64,000 nucleotides of DNA from Littorina saxatilis (lineage: Eukaryota > Mollusca > Gastropoda > Littorinimorpha > Littorinidae). The stretch is taken from positions 39,323,127-39,387,126 of the forward strand of contig NC_090250.1 of assembly GCF_037325665.1 (NCBI RefSeq), in the 5' to 3' direction. The stretch's first letter is position 1. Each line of letters opens with the position of its first letter. Position numbers and translations under genes: made by a program. Positions 15,890 through 26,026 of this stretch are shown one piece after another. Below the pieces are notes generated by a model. It ran no database searches. It saw only the letters and a program-made list of their open reading frames with translations, and was not told the DNA's origin.

Positions 15890-16985
15890 TAGTTTCCTAG
15901 ATCCTCTCTTGTCCTCTCTAGGCTTGATTTTTGCAACTCTGCTCAGTCTTTCTGGTGTCCCCTCAACCCTCCTCAGCCGCCTCCCGGCAAAAGGTTCAGA
16001 ACTGTGCTGCTAGAGTTGTACCGCAACACGGTGGCCTAGTGGTAAGGCGTCCGCCCAGTGAGCGGGAGGTCTTGGGTTCGAACCCCGGCCCGGCGGGTCA
16101 TACCTAAGACTTTAAAATTGGCAATCTAGTGGCTGCTCCGCCTGGCGTCTGGCATTATGGGGTTAGTGCTAGGACTGGTTGGTCCGGTGTCAGAATAATG
16201 TGACTGGGTGAGATGATGAAGCCTGACGTGCTGCGACTTCTGTCTTGTCGGTGTGGCGCACGTTAAATGTAAAAGCAGCACCGCCCTGATATCACCCTTC
16301 GTGGTGGACTGGGCGTTAAGCAAACAAACAAACAAACAAAATGCTAGAGTTGTGCTTCGTTAGCGCAAAACACATCGCACCACACCGGCCATCCTGAAAA
16401 CACCCTTCCCCCATACATATCCTCAGCACTGAACATCTACAAACCTTCTCGCTCTCTGAAAAGCTCATCAAAGTACCAACGTTCATTTAAACTGGAAACG
16501 TACGGAAAGAAATCCTTTAAGTATCAAGCCCCTTCTGTTTGGAATTCTCTGCCCGTTGACCTCCGCATCTGCTCTTCCCTCTCACAGCTCAAATCAAAAC
16601 TAATAAAAACACACCTTTTCCGCAAACATTTACCATAAAATACACTTTCAAGCCTGGTCCGTTCCAGACATGGTCATTTTTGCCCCATGTACTGTACATA
16701 GGTTTTTTTCACGTATGCGTATGTGATGAGTCGTGCATAGTAATTGTACAATGTGTATTATTTAGTGCGTGTGTGTCTCCGCGCGTGTGTTAGTGATAAT
16801 GTTTTATAGTGCAATATGTTATTTATTGATATGTGTGTGATTGCACTGTAAATAGTGTTATGTTTTTGTTGTATTTTCTTCCAATGATTGTACAGCGCTT
16901 TGAGCAGGGTTAAATCCTGGATATATGCCCTTTAGAAATATTATGCATTATTATTATTATTATCATTTTTATTATTATTAGTCTA
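15890..16985 (+). mobile_element. LINE 3' fragment split by a SINE, with 3' UTR and (ATT)n tail
   Basis: Before the SINE, one frame gives LDFCNS and another the NCAARVV motif (split at the insertion). After it comes YKPSRSLKSSSKYQRSFKLE, then TYGKKSFKYQAPSVWNSLPV and DLRICSSLSQLKSKLIKTHL ending in FRKHLP and a stop. This is the typical C-terminus of abundant mollusc and vertebrate LINEs (SxxxWNSLPxxLR...FKxxLKTHLF). The 3' UTR ends TGTACAGCGCTTTGAGCAGG before an ATT-repeat tail at 16940-16982. At least one frame change lies in the part before the SINE. Confidence 0.75.
16020..16341 (+). mobile_element. tRNA-derived SINE, family S1, copy 1
   Basis: Starts CCGCAACACGGTGGCCTAGT with an A-box-like GTGGCCTAGTGG and a B box GGTTCGAACCC. 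The body is tRNA-unrelated and ends in (AAAC)n. The 12-bp duplication TGCTAGAGTTGT lies at 16008-16019 and 16342-16353, which proves insertion into the LINE fragment. Confidence 0.9.
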
Positions 16986-16999
16986 TCCAGACCCGACAC

Positions 17000-17392
17000 T
17001 GACGTTTCAATACACATTCAAGTTGTGCAAACTTAAAATTATACTGAGATACAAAAGCAAATGCCAACTTTTGATTTTTGCTTGTATGTTCTCCTACTGT
17101 GGTGGTACCGTTTGATTTTGGGTTTGTTTGGGTTTTTTAACTTTTTGACAGCAAGGTTATGGACGGTGACTTAAAAGAATGTTTTTAACTTGCTTTCAAT
17201 GGTCAGGTACATATTTGAGAACTGATCAATACCGTCCCTAGCAGCACTACTGCAGGGTTTCATTTACTTGTGCGCCCTGCACCATTGGCGAATTAAATCT
17301 GAAAATGTCCCATCACAATTCCCTTCAGTGCGTCAAAGGGCGCATTGAGAATACGTACCACTGCGCCACCAAATATACACTTTACACACACA

Positions 17393-17444
<52 letters not shown>

Positions 17445-18190
17445 TAACACGACATAGCGGCTAATTCTCGCACCGAATTGCACCATTTTGTATCTTTGGT
17501 CAAAACGCGTACAGGCCTCTTTGGCGCTTCTTGCCTTCGACTATGTCCCATCGGAATTTGATTGAGGGGGACAAATGTCCCATTGCCTTTTTCTCCCAGG
17601 TTAAACCCTGCTACTGTGGTTTTCTTGCGAAAATCGTGAACTCAAGTACGAGTTACACTGGTGTGCTTTTTGAAACGTGTGGCAAGATGATGTAGAAAAA
17701 ATGCAACACTAAATGGTATACAATGCAAATGGTGTTCGCAATGTGTTTATGAATGATTTCTTCGCAGTAAAACACGTTCCCAAAGGCCAAACCATGTAAC
17801 ATTTATGTGGACATTGGTACGTACACGAAGAACAGTTCTGCCTGCAAAGACAAAGAAATCCAGTCGCAATATTTAGAATCTCATGCTGTGAATCTACACA
17901 GTGACAATCAATTATCCCACTTCAAGACTTTGTCAGGAAGAGAATGTTGTATGAACACAAGCATTAGCAATTATCATCCACACAATCAAACACAATCATC
18001 CAAGAAGGTTTTTTTATAACCATTTTTATTGTTATGTCAATGTATCCCCAAATGTCGTTGCCTTTCCACAGAAAAGCCGTTACGTGTATACATGTATTGG
18101 CCAATGGAAATTGTGCAATAATTACCCCCCCCCCCCCCCCTTTACCCTTGTTTAAGGCACAGATGGATTGCACGTGACGCCACAGCATGG
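17000..18190. other. Intergenic stretch with CA microsatellite, nothing else recognised
   Basis: (AC)n fills about 17388-17442. The rest is AT-rich without a supportable exon. A poly-C run lies at about 18125-18140. Confidence 0.45.
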
Positions 18191-18192
18191 AG

Positions 18193-18357
18193 ATTACACA
18201 ACGTCATCGAGTGAGGGACCGAAAAATATTGAAACTCGAGGATGATTTTTTTGTGGTATCAACCGAGACCGTAGGTCGAGGTTGATACCACACAAAAAAA
18301 TCATCCGAGAGTTTCAATATTTTTTGGTCCCTCACAAGATGACGTTTGTGTAATTTG
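18193..18357. repeat. ~165-bp foldback palindrome
   Basis: ATTACACAACGTCAT, GAGGGACCGAAAAATATTGA, GAGGATGATTTTTTTGTGGT and ATCAACC on the left arm recur inverted on the right with few mismatches. The axis is near 18275 in GAGACCGTAGGTCGAGG. The arms are about 75 bp each with almost no loop. Confidence 0.85.
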
Positions 18358-18359
18358 TG

Positions 18360-18675
18360 TATACAATGATCAACGACAAAGACAAAAATTAAAACAAAAA
18401 CAACACGAACTCTTTTCCATCGAGGAATGGTGGAAGGAAAATAGTGTGGCGTGTCTTTGGTTTTAGTAGCTTACAAAATGGTATTCGTGAATAAAGTTTC
18501 GATTCTTTTATTTTGATTTTGAAAGAAAAAATTAGAGCCGACACAATGCAAACCTGGAAATCACGGTAGAAGCCACTTTCGCGTTCAGTTTGCTTGATCA
18601 AGAACTTGTGCGACAGCCATTGTGTAACCAGGAAGTGACGTATCTTTAGCTACACTTGACGTCATTTCAACCTTT

Positions 18676-18709
<34 letters not shown>

Positions 18710-18934
18710 ACGCATAGTTGATTAACGCAAATTTATTGCAATGAAACAAACAAGAACACGAACACTTTCTTTGCTTGAAATATAAATTCGTTCCAGTTTA
18801 TCTTGGATTCTTGTCATTGGGCCTCATCAACTTAGGAGTAAAAAAAAAGAAGAAAAAAACAACCACACACACGTACACAACTTAATGTAACTGAATGGAA
18901 TTTGGTGCTCTGCAACTGAAGACGAAGAAGAAAC
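18360..18934. other. Spacer with short GA repeat
   Basis: (AG)n at about 18677-18706. Apart from the tail of the foldback region I see no gene or repeat. Confidence 0.4.
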
Positions 18935-21247
18935 TCATTGCGGCATTGTGAAATTGAAATTGAAAACTCCTCCATGAATGGGCGCATCAAAGGTCACTGC
19001 TGGCTGGCGGAGTGTGTTTCCGCCTGAGGCCGAGGCACTGGAATCTGCGTCATCAGTAGTTGACGTCATAGCTCCCAACTTTGAGACTGTGCAAGTGCGC
19101 GTGGTTGACAGAATTCGGGAAACTTGCAGTTGCTGGTTGTCGGACATTTTCGCGTAACTGAGTACAGACTGAATGTTTTTATGTCCTGATTTCTCCATTA
19201 TATGGGTTGGGGGAACTCCAGAATCATTGAGCTTCTGTAGCAGCGTCTTCCTCGCCGAGGTACCCGAGATTCGTTTACTTGTGGTGGAAGATATCTCGGA
19301 CGCGGCCGCCATTTCTTTCATCAAACTGCCGATTGTGTTCACTCCCATCGGCATTGCACGAAACCATTGTTTGCCTGGTTTCGAATCATGGACGCGTGTG
19401 AGGTAGAACGGATAGTTGGAGCCGCATGTTTCTGCAGGGCGAAGAGAGGCATATTTCTCGAAGATCTTCACAGGGCACCGCTCAGGGTTTTCAACATCTT
19501 CATACGCTCGCGGTTTTGCCCTGACATCCTGCCTGGGGGACACCCCGAAGCGTCCCGGTACCAAAGCGTCCCGGTACCGAAGCGTCCCGGTACCAAAGCG
19601 CCCCGGTACCGAAGCGTCCCGGTACCAAAGCGTCCCGGTACCGAAGCGTCCCACTATAACGCGTCACAGGACTTAGCCTTTTTTTTTTTTAAACCTTGAA
19701 TGACCTTGATTTGACCTTGACTTGACTAACCATATTTATTTTTTTTTTAAATTTAATCTTGACCTTGATTTGACCTTGACTTCACTGATTTTCTTAATTT
19801 TGCACAGACCTTGATTTGCTTTCGGTAAAAAAAAATCACTTTTTGTCCAACTTTTCCCCAACTTTACTTTAGACCCGTACTCACAACACACCAATTTGGA
19901 AATACTGTACCCGTGTGGACAAGTTCGGAGGAAAAGTCCGTAGGCTTCCGTTCACAAGAGGGATATGTCTGTTATCACACACGCTTTCTGGCTTCACTAA
20001 GCGTGAGCGTCGGAAAAAGTCTTTTCAGTTCTGCCTCCGACTTTTAAATTGTATCATTTGGGTTAATTTGGGTTTGTTTGGGTTCATTTGGGTAATAAAA
20101 AACGCTCGCGCTGGACCCGAGTACTCTTCAGACTGGCTCGCTCCCCCAGTATGAAAGTTTTTGTCTTGTGCACGTTTAAGACCAAGTGATTGCTCTGTGT
20201 GAATTACAGGCATTCCCTTTGCTTTATAAATACATTGGCATGCGAGCCGAGGATGTGCGTGGTGACTGGTACCGGGACGCTTCGGCACCGGGACGCTTCG
20301 GTACCGGGACGCTTCGTGCCCTACTGCGCGGGAGCGTCCCGAAGTGTCCCGGTACCAAAGCGTCCCGGTACCCCTGTGACGCGTTATAGTGGGACGATTC
20401 GGTACCGGGACGCTTCGGCACCGGGACGCTCCGGTACCGGGACGCTTCGGTACTGGGACGCTTCGGTACCGGGACGCTTCGTGATGTACCCCCTGCCTGG
20501 AGACCCCTGTTCTTGTTTTCGTGGTTCGCTCGTTGAATTCCAAGAAGCGGTGGCCACTGCTGTCCATCTGAACAGTTACGTCGGACCAGCACATCTGGCG
20601 ATGTTCGGTTCTTGACCGCATTCCAAAGTGGAGGCAGTTCAACCACCACAGGGTGTTGATTATGGCTCTTGGTGTGGACACTCCAGTCCCAACTGACCAG
20701 AGTCCCACAGTGTTTCCACCTCTTCGTCCGTTAGTGCACACGCTCTTTGAGGTAAGTTTCCTTTCCCTGCTGATTTCAGCTTTTTTTGTTTGCTTTTTGC
20801 AACTGCTCGAACGTTTTCAAACAGCGTATCATTGCTGGAAAAAATCTTGCCTTTTCCGTTCGCTGCCATGTGCCGATCGACGGCGGACAGAAATCCTCGA
20901 ATCGTACCTGGTTCATATTCATCTCCATCTTCGCGTTTCACCGTTGTAAGAAACTTGACAAGAATGTTTGCAACAAGTTTTGGATCCTCAATTTTTGCTA
21001 TATCAGCTGATCTCATCTGTTTTGCAAACTCTTCGGTTTGAAGAATGAAATCTGAAATCAGCCGTATCACATGTTCAGTTTTTCTTTTGGTGTTGGCGTT
21101 TTCTGTATCGGCGATGAGAGCGTTCACATCGTCATCAGTCACTTTCTCGAATCTCCTTTTTTTGGGCGCAGCGGCCATTAAATTTTCGTCCTCTTCATTG
21201 AAGTCTTCTAAGAAAAAGTCGCTTATCAAATCAAAATCGCCGTCCAT
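18935..21247 (-). mobile_element. Crypton-type tyrosine recombinase gene (DUF3504 family), interrupted by a TIR element
   Basis: The N-terminal part (21247 to about 20690) starts MDGDFDLISDFF and holds the DNA-binding core motifs (VKREDGDEYEPGTIRGFLSA, KGNLPQRACALTDEE, LWDSGQLG). The middle (about 20715-20500) has INTLWWLNCLHFGMRSRTEH with the first catalytic Arg. The last part (19527-18935) holds GTSARKTLLQKLNDSGVPP, then THIMEKSGHKNIQSVLSYAK with the second Arg, the GH and the Tyr. A one-base frame change near 20695 separates the first two parts; it could be a mutation or an assembly error. The third part is separated by the 956-bp insertion at 19536-20491. Known: DUF3504 proteins are Cryptons or host proteins derived from them. 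The His usual before the second Arg appears replaced. Without introns or neighbours to judge by, I read it as a Crypton copy. Confidence 0.78.
19536..20491. mobile_element. 956-bp TIR element with 16-bp minisatellite ends, 8-bp target duplication
   Basis: The termini are GGGGACACCCCGAAGCGTCC and the inverse of GGGTACATCACGAAGCGTCC. CCTGCCTG is duplicated at 19528-19535 and 20492-20499. Tandem copies of CGTCCCGGTACC(G/A)AAG fill 19545-19650 and 20268-20485. The word CACTATAACGCGTCACAGG at the inner edge of the left array returns inverted inside the right array. The centre has four TGACCTTGA words (about 19705-19775) and no coding frame. An 8-bp duplication fits hAT-like elements, but the ends are not the usual hAT CAGGG. 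Confidence 0.8.
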
Positions 21248-21299
21248 CTTGACGAACGAACGTTGGCGTGTGAATACACAACCGGAAATAGATCTAGAT

Positions 21300-22312
21300 C
21301 TAAATTGATCTCTATGACCCGTGCCTTGATACCATTGAGATCATAGGAGATGCACAGCAGTGCCGATACCAGGTTTCTTTAGCTTCACTTTAAAATGATA
21401 TCAGAACGATAGTTATTCACTTGAAAGTGAACACAGGAGAGTTGTATACACAGTTTTACCGAACGGCAAATTCCTTCTCGTGTAAAAGATCATGCCTAAA
21501 AGATCATGCATACCACCACAGATCTGTCTAGGGTTCAACATCAGTGGGGTAACATCATCATTTCACTTGGACAGAATACAGAAAATTACCATTGTGGTTG
21601 TATTCTGTGCAGAGTGGAAAAGTCTTGATGCGATGAATTCATTGTTTTACTGGCACCTATGTCGATTTGTGAAATTATTTCAACAGAAAATTGCTAATCG
21701 GCGCAGGAAGCAGCCAGGCTGCTGAGGTTTAGCATAATGTTTAATCTGAAGGTCGCTCTTATCCCGTGTAGAAGTCTGAACAGATATGTGGCGGTGAACA
21801 GGATCGCTGACATGGTAAGGATTGCACCTTTACAATTCAAGAAAAAAAGCAAAAACTAAACAAACAACAACAGAAAGTTTCAGAAGTAACAGACACTTTC
21901 TTGAGAATGTGGGTCGTTCTGAGTCCAGGATCTAATGAGTAAAAGAGCCGCAAACGCTCCTGGGGCGCTTGAAAAATGCAGTTTCAACCCTTCGATCAAG
22001 GCTTGCAACCACACATCTATTTGCAAGTCTAAACAGGACCTACATAGTACAGGGACAAGTTATTACTCTCCGACATTGTAGGGGTAGTGCAGAATAGGAT
22101 CACACACACACCCACAGCTGGATGGCAGATGCAAAATTCAAGTATGGCACGAAACACGTGTGGTGACCAGCGAATATCAATGGCAACATCTGAGACAACA
22201 TTAAACACTAAATGTCGCCAGGAAGCTCTTGTGATACAAAGCCAATTAACCATATCCACATATCGAGGCTCTGGGAGTTACTTCCCTTGTTTTAGGAAGC
22301 AAACACACACAA
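21300..22312. other. Spacer between Crypton and THAP exon
   Basis: No repeat or exon is supported. A possible promoter for the THAP exon lies immediately before 22313, but no TATA box or CpG cluster stands out. Confidence 0.35.
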
Positions 22313-22525
22313 ATGCCGCCTAACAAGCGCTGTGCTTGGGGACAATGTAAAACGGATGATAGGTATCCTGAACGCTGTGTTGGCGTGAAATTCATCCCAT
22401 TTGTGAAACCGGGAAAGCATCTGTACCATCTAGATCGCTGCCTTCGCTGGATAAAAGCCTGCAATCGCCCAGCTTACCAGTTGAACGTCAACACAATCAA
22501 GTCGTACACGTACATTTGCAGCAAG
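22313..22525 (+). CDS. THAP zinc-finger protein, first coding exon
   Basis: Begins MPPNKRCAWGQCKTDDRYPE and contains CVGVKFIPFVKPGK and RCLRWIKACNRP, then TYICSK at donor AGCAAG|GTCAGA (phase 0). This is the N-terminal THAP finger (C-x4-C, the F-x-P segment, R/K-x-W, then C-x2-H with the His expected at the start of the next exon). THAP domains are DNA-binding modules of transcription factors and of P-element-like transposases, and this kind is common in mollusc genomes. No second exon could be identified before the microsatellites at 22.87 kb, so it may be a fragment or the rest may lie farther away. Confidence 0.62.
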
Positions 22526-22863
22526 GTCAGATCTCGCACGACTTTGATTCAAGGCCTATTGCTAATTTTTTGATGGTTTGGTCTCAGTGTCACAAAAATA
22601 TGACGATCTAGTCAATCACTGATTTAAAAAAATAAGTATGTTGCCCTATATCCATTGACATTCTTAGTGAAATAGATCTATTTGAAATAGTATTTCACTG
22701 TCCCGACCGGCGAACTTGTTGCCGGCTGTATTGAGCTTGTGTGTTCGTGTAGGCTTACTCAAAAAGTCAAAATCACAGTCGTCTCCGAAACAAGCAATAA
22801 TCAGAGTTGGGGGGAAAACATTTCGTTTGTTCAGTTTTGTTTTGTTCTTGATAGTTTGTTTAT

Positions 22864-22865
<2 letters not shown>

Positions 22866-22931
<66 letters not shown>

Positions 22932-23348
22932 TACATACATACACAAACACACGCGCGCACGCACACACATTGCACGTACGCGCACATACACACACCTACT
23001 GAGATATGCCTAACATACACGCACGCTTGCAAACACACACATAATACGCAAACGCAGTTTAATTTCCTCAATACAAGGCGAAAGGCACACACACACCACA
23101 CACAAATAAACACACACACGCAGTCCCACACACACACACACACACACAACCCTCACACACACAAATAAACCCACACACGCAGTCAACCCCCCCCACACAC
23201 ACACAACCCTCACACACACAAATAAACACACACACGCAGTCCACCCCCCCCCCCCCCCACACACACAACCCTCTCTGACACACACACCCGCCCAACCCCA
23301 GCGTCCAACTCAACTTTCACCAACAACCATACCCTACTCTCACTATCG

Positions 23349-23389
<41 letters not shown>

Positions 23390-23515
23390 AAGCTCACGCA
23401 AGCACAGCCACACACACATACAGCACGCGCATACACACACACTGACACACATCACACACAGCACGCGCATATACACACACACTGACACACATCACACACA
23501 CACACACCCACACAC
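22866..23515. repeat. CA-rich satellite block with a ~60-bp minisatellite
   Basis: (AC)n at 22866-22926 is followed by degenerate CA/CATA sequence. From 23095 to 23275 there are three copies of a ~60-bp unit: CACACACACAAATAAACACA, then CACGCAGTC, a C run and CAACCCT. (CT)n and (CA)n follow, with CACGCGCATA duplicates at 23425-23475. Confidence 0.85.
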
Positions 23516-23642
23516 ACCTTTCGCAGTTCGCTCACAGTTCTTCTCTTTTCCATCGTCGCCATCTTCGAAGCTTGCTTCGCTTTTCAGGGGAGATAACCCG
23601 TTTATCACATTCGCTGCTGACTTGTGGGTCAAGGCTATTAAA

Positions 23643-23842
23643 NNNNNNNNNNNNNNNNNNNNNNNNNNNNNNNNNNNNNNNNNNNNNNNNNNNNNNNNNN
23701 NNNNNNNNNNNNNNNNNNNNNNNNNNNNNNNNNNNNNNNNNNNNNNNNNNNNNNNNNNNNNNNNNNNNNNNNNNNNNNNNNNNNNNNNNNNNNNNNNNNN
23801 NNNNNNNNNNNNNNNNNNNNNNNNNNNNNNNNNNNNNNNNNN
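23643..23842. other. Assembly gap (200 N)
   Basis: Exactly 200 N, the usual placeholder length. The 5' non-coding exon of the gene at 24096 may lie in or near it. Confidence 0.98.
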
Positions 23843-24095
23843 GGTTTCTGACAAACCTGGCCTACGGAAGACTACGACATCCACTGTACTGTAACAAATA
23901 ATTCAGATGCAATAATTTACTCGGAAATGCTTCATAACTGTGATGATTATTAAACTCTCGACGTCTAGTTTGCTAGCACCGTGCTTGCGAATAGCACAGA
24001 TCAGACTTCGCTCTACAGCTAGTTTTGGTGTCCATCCCTGAATAACTATACAGTGTTAGTAAATCTATCCTCTCTTTCAGAGTCCTCGAACCACA

Positions 24096-24580
24096 ATGGC
24101 GGCCAAGCTGCCCCCAGTCAAGAAAACCAAGAAGAGCTCCTACAAGCCCTTGAGCAAGTTGAACGAGGACAACCTCACGGAGCTGAAACGGGTGGACAAA
24201 CCGGAGTATACCAGCCGGGTGTTCTTCTACAACACCTCCAGCCGAAACCGTCTCGTGCACGATGTCAACGTCTGGTTTCGCGATCACCAGCACACGATGT
24301 CGCTCATCAATCGCCAACAGCGGGCTGTGTGCAAAATGCAGAGCCGTGTGCAAAAGGACATGCACCGCGCGAAGATAAACGGGTACAAGCGGAGACAGCA
24401 AGCCATGCGAGACGGCATGAAGAAAATGCAGGAGCAACTGGCTGTTGAACTGCTTCAAAGGAGGGTCATTCAAAGGTCAGATCTTAATTGTGAGTGGAAG
24501 GAGGAGGAGGTGGAGGATGAGAGAGAGAGAGAGAGTGAGTGAGTGAGTGAATGAGTGAGTGAGTGAGTGAGTGAGTGAGT

Positions 24581-24679
<99 letters not shown>

Positions 24680-25844
24680 AACATACGAACGATTTTTATT
24701 ACTCAAGGAAGGAGTTTTTGGGCTGACGTTTAGTCTAACAATCTGACCCTGCTTAAACTAGAACATAAAGATGGAGACAATAAACAAGTCGCGTAAGGCG
24801 AAAATACAACATTTAGTCAAGTAGCTGTCGAACTCACAGAATGAAACTGAACGCAATGCAACGCAGCAAGACCGTATACTCGTAGCATCGTCAGTCCACC
24901 TCTCATGGCAAAGGCAGTGAAATTGACAAGAAGAGCGGGGTAGCAGTTACGCTGAGAAGGATAGCACGCTTTTCTGTACCTCTCTTCGTTTTAACTTTCT
25001 GAGCGTGTTTTCAATCCAAACATATCATATCTATATGTTTTTGGAATCAGGAACCGACAAGGAATAAGATGAAAGTGTTATTAAATTGATTTCAAAAATT
25101 TAATTTTGATCATAATTTTTATATTTTTAATTTTCAGAGCTTGTTTTTAATCCAAATATAACATATTTATATGTTTTTGGAATCAGAAAATGATGGAGAA
25201 TAAGATGAACGTAAATTTGGATCATTTTATAAACATTTTTTTTTTTTACAATTTTCAGATTTTTAATGACCAAAGTCATTAATTAATTTTTAAGCCACCA
25301 AGCTGAAATGCAATACCGAAGTCCGGGCTTCGTCGGAGATTACTTGACCAAAATTTCAACCAATTTGGTTGAAAAATGAGAGCGTGACAGTGCCGCCTCA
25401 ACTTTCACGAAAAGCCGGATATGACGTCATCAAAGATATTTATCAAAAAAATGAAAAAAACGTCTGAGGATATCATACCCAGAAACTCTCATGTCAAATT
25501 TCATAAAGATCGGTCCAGTAGTTTAGTCTGAATCGCTCTACACACACACAGAGACAGACACTGAGACAGACAGACAGACACACATACACCACGACCCTCG
25601 TCTCGATTCCCCCCTCTATGTTAAAACATTTAGTCAAAACTTGACTAAATGTAAAAAGGACAATCTTTAACCGACACGAACAAAAGTTATAAATGTCAAC
25701 ATTAATCATACAGTTTTGGAAACTACTACATTACCAGTACGAATATCTAATCAAGTATAAAACATTGAAACTTATGTCAATATAAAGCAAGGGAGAAGCC
25801 GAGCTAATAGAAAAAATAAAAATCCACACCTCTCACACACACAA

Positions 25845-25876
<32 letters not shown>

Positions 25877-25907
25877 ACACACACACACACATACACACAC
25901 ACACACA

Positions 25908-25942
<35 letters not shown>

Positions 25943-25960
25943 ACACACACGCACGCACGT

Positions 25961-26026
<66 letters not shown>

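Noticed and set aside
16020-16100. tRNA gene calls at SINE heads (also 30.1, 39.2, 45.2 and 59.8 kb)
   Set aside because: A and B boxes are present but the heads continue into SINE bodies with tails and target duplications, and acceptor stems do not pair.
19545-20485. Repeat protein SVPVPKRPGTEAS as a host gene
   Set aside because: All frames on both strands are open because of the 16-bp unit; the arrays are the ends of an inserted element.
22716-23488. His-Thr or Cys-Val repeat frames (also at 25.8, 50.1 and 59.3 kb)
   Set aside because: These are translations of CA/GT microsatellites.
22866-23515. CRISPR-like array
   Set aside because: The ~60-bp units are CA-rich minisatellite copies with no unique spacers, in an animal-like genome.
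23973-24473. 166-codon minus-strand frame opposite the first exon of the gene at 24096
   Set aside because: It is an antisense shadow; the plus strand has the start context, splice donor and in-phase continuation.
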